A stretch of DNA of 64,000 nucleotides from Bog-473 sp963719485 (GTDB lineage Bacteria > Actinomycetota > Acidimicrobiia > Acidimicrobiales > RAAP-2). Below are positions 62,433 to 64,000 of the stretch, piece after piece. A program made the position numbers and the translations under genes. Under the pieces are notes generated by a model, which worked only from the letters and a program-made list of their open reading frames with translations, did no database searches and was not told where the DNA came from. The DNA lies in contig OY970387.1 in the NCBI GenBank assembly GCA_963719485.1, positions 682,001 to 746,000 of the forward strand, given 5' to 3'. Each line of letters begins with the position of its first letter. Position 1 is the first letter of the stretch.

Positions 62433-63560
62433 ATGACCAAGACTCGGTCGGCGGTGCTCTGGAATATCCGTACGCCATGGCAGGTCGAGGAAGTCGAGTT
62501 GGATCAGCCGCAGTCAACAGACGTTCTGGTACAGATCAAAGCTGCGGGCCTGTGCCACTCCGACGAACATGCCTCTACGGGTGACGTCGTCCTGCCGCTT
62601 CCGCTCATCGGCGGTCACGAGGGTGCCGGGATCGTAGAAGCAGTCGGCCCTGATGTGAAGGGGCTTGCTCCGGGCGATCACGTAGCCATGTCCTTCATCC
62701 CGGCTTGCGGCCGTTGTCGCTGGTGCGTAATAGGCCAACAGTATCTATGCGACCTCGGAGCGAAACTCTTTGATCAAGGCATCATGAGTGACGGCCGTGA
62801 TGCCCATCACATTGTGACTGGTGAAGCCAGAAAGCCGGCAAAGCGGTTCGCTCAGTTGGGTACTTTTTCCGAATACGCGCTTCTTAGCGAAAACTCACTG
62901 GTGAAGGTCGACAACGATATGCCGTTCGAAGTTGTCGCCCTCGTCTCGTGTGGCGTAACGACAGGTTTCGGGTCAATGACTGAGCGCGCTGGTTGCAAAC
63001 CTGGAGATACGGTTGCTGTGGTTGGCGTTGGCGGCGTCGGGATGAACGCCATTCAAGGGGCACGGGTTGCTGGTGCCAAGAGGATCTTCGCTATCGATCC
63101 CGTGGAGTTTAAGCGCGAACAATCCATTTCCTTTGGAGCGTCACGGGCCTTCTCTTCGATGGAAGAGGCGATTCCGCTGATCAATGAGATCACTTGGGGT
63201 CAGATGTGCAACCGGGTGGTGCTGTCGGTCGGCGTTGTCCGCGGCGATATGTTGGAGCCGGCACTGAATTTGACCTCGAAGGGCGGAACCTTGGTCATCA
63301 CTGGCTCAGCGCCGGCGAGTGAGACCGTTACCAACATCGGTCTATCGAGGTTCTCCTCGTACAACAAGGAGATCAAGGGAACCATCTTCGGATCCTTGAA
63401 CCCGCGCGAGGCAATTCCCCGATTGCTCTCGATGTACCGCGAGGGAGTCCTGAAGCTTGACGAGTTAGTCACTCAGCGATACTCATTGGACGAGATAAAT
63501 GAGGGCTACGAAGACATGCGAAACGGAAAGAATATCCGAGGCGTCATCACGTTCGACTAA
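62433..63560 (+). CDS. NDMA-dependent-type alcohol dehydrogenase
   Basis: A 375-residue zinc-dependent MDR alcohol dehydrogenase. Catalytic zinc ligands are in AAGLCHSDEH and IGGHEGAGIVE; the structural zinc cysteines are in CGRCRWCVIGQQYLC. The Rossmann motif is VAVVGVGGVGMNAIQGA. The pattern fits the NDMA-dependent family (TIGR03989, Rxyl_3153), whose tightly bound NAD is recycled through mycofactocin in actinobacteria (family knowledge). An AAAGGAGAC ribosome-binding site precedes ATG 62433. It follows the aldehyde dehydrogenase relic. Confidence 0.88.
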   Translation: MTKTRSAVLWNIRTPWQVEEVELDQPQSTDVLVQIKAAGLCHSDEHASTGDVVLPLPLIGGHEGAGIVEAVGPDVKGLAPGDHVAMSFIPACGRCRWCVIGQQYLCDLGAKLFDQGIMSDGRDAHHIVTGEARKPAKRFAQLGTFSEYALLSENSLVKVDNDMPFEVVALVSCGVTTGFGSMTERAGCKPGDTVAVVGVGGVGMNAIQGARVAGAKRIFAIDPVEFKREQSISFGASRAFSSMEEAIPLINEITWGQMCNRVVLSVGVVRGDMLEPALNLTSKGGTLVITGSAPASETVTNIGLSRFSSYNKEIKGTIFGSLNPREAIPRLLSMYREGVLKLDELVTQRYSLDEINEGYEDMRNGKNIRGVITFD

Positions 63561-63677
63561 TCGTCTCTAGTGCAGATTTCCCTGTCGCTGAGGCAGAGTG
63601 TTGATGGAGCTGCCTTTTGTTGTGGCCGATATAGCGAAGAGACCCGCCTGTTGGGAATGAACTCATGAGGAAGACGG

Positions 63678-64000
63678 ATGCCAACGCTCCATCGTGAGGG
63701 TCTCGGCCTACATTTCGAGGAAACTGGACAGGGGGTCCCGATTCTCCTGACTCATGGCTTTTCTGCCACCTCGGCGATGTTTACGGACACCGCCCGCGCC
63801 CTTGCCGACGATTTCCGCGTGGTGACCTGGGACCTTCGAGGACATGGCTCGAGTGACTCACCTGACGACCCGTCGTTGTACTCTTCCGAACTGGTTATGG
63901 GCGACATGGTGGCTCTTCTCGATCATCTCGATATCGAGCGCGCAGTCGTGGGAGGCCATTCGGTAGGGGGGTTCCTCACCCTGCTGTTTGCCGTCACGCA
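63678..64000 (+). CDS. alpha/beta-hydrolase, partial at the right edge
   Basis: The first 107 residues of an alpha/beta-hydrolase. The oxyanion-hole HG is in ILLTHGFSATSAMF, then TWDLRGHGSSDSP, and the nucleophile Ser is in VVGGHSVGGFLTL (GxSxG). The gene runs off the window, so the acid and His residues of the triad are not seen. The start ATG follows GAGGAAG. Confidence 0.85.
   Translation, partial: MPTLHREGLGLHFEETGQGVPILLTHGFSATSAMFTDTARALADDFRVVTWDLRGHGSSDSPDDPSLYSSELVMGDMVALLDHLDIERAVVGGHSVGGFLTLLFAVT

Noticed and set aside
1..64000. CRISPR arrays, insertion sequences, integrases or phage genes
   Set aside because: No spaced direct repeats, transposase motifs or terminal inverted repeats were noticed on reading either strand.

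Overview
The window is GC-rich, about 60%, and comes from an actinobacterium-like genome. The pointers are a cytochrome P450 with a 3Fe-4S ferredoxin, two F420-type (LLM) oxidoreductases, an NDMA-dependent alcohol dehydrogenase, paired acyl-CoA dehydrogenases, thiolase/DUF35 aldolase pairs, FadR- and TetR-type regulators, and frequent ATGA/GTGA gene overlaps. Acidimicrobiia, Mycobacteriales or relatives are all possible; I cannot fix the genus. Almost everything is acyl-CoA catabolism of an unidentified, probably branched or cyclic, carboxylic acid, and in the middle sits a selenocysteine machinery with a selenoprotein system.

Layout. 0.1-1.7 kb: frameshifted methylmalonate-semialdehyde-type dehydrogenase. 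1.9-5.2 kb (-): ferredoxin, P450, aldo/keto reductase, SnoaL-like protein. 5.3-11.5 kb (-): CoA ligase, SDR, TetR, crotonase, SDR, SnoaL-like protein, broken LLM oxidoreductase, divergent from a DUF35/thiolase/LLM operon (11.6-14.2 kb, +). 14.4-21.9 kb: nitronate-monooxygenase-like enzyme, FadR-type regulator, broken CoA ligase, aldehyde dehydrogenase, MDR reductase, crotonase. 22.0-25.7 kb (-): a thioredoxin-reductase fusion protein, an in-frame-UGA selenoprotein with a U-G-S-C motif, and a partner protein. 26.1-29.2 kb (+): flavoprotein, PhnD-like binding protein, TusA-like/di-iron protein. 29.3-33.4 kb: selA-selB-selD (-) and tRNA-Sec (+). 33.5-48.7 kb: crotonase, thiolase/DUF35, amidohydrolase, ADP-forming CoA ligase, SnoaL-like protein, two acyl-CoA dehydrogenase pairs, DinB-like protein, CoA ligase, MaoC-like dehydratase. 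48.9-53.8 kb (-): Liv-type ABC importer. 54.0-58.4 kb (-): a paralogue of the selenoprotein system in which Sec is replaced by Cys (C-G-T-C) and the reductase is a separate gene. 58.6-64 kb: second amidohydrolase, third thiolase/DUF35 pair, aldehyde dehydrogenase remnant, NDMA-type alcohol dehydrogenase, alpha/beta hydrolase running off the end.

How it works together. CoA ligases, dehydrogenase pairs, crotonases/MaoC, SDRs and retro-aldolase-like thiolase/DUF35 pairs make a beta-oxidation-like side-chain degradation set fed by the Liv-type importer. The UGSC selenoprotein, its two partner subunits and the thioredoxin-reductase-like flavoprotein look like a redox enzyme whose Sec-X-X-Cys centre is recycled by the reductase. 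SelABD and tRNA-Sec supply decoding. Three nearly identical promoters (selenoprotein operon, Cys-paralogue operon, adjacent amidohydrolase) and a TCTAGA-centred element at many other promoters suggest common control. Several otherwise intact genes carry single-base frameshifts, so either the assembly has indel errors or part of the island is decaying.
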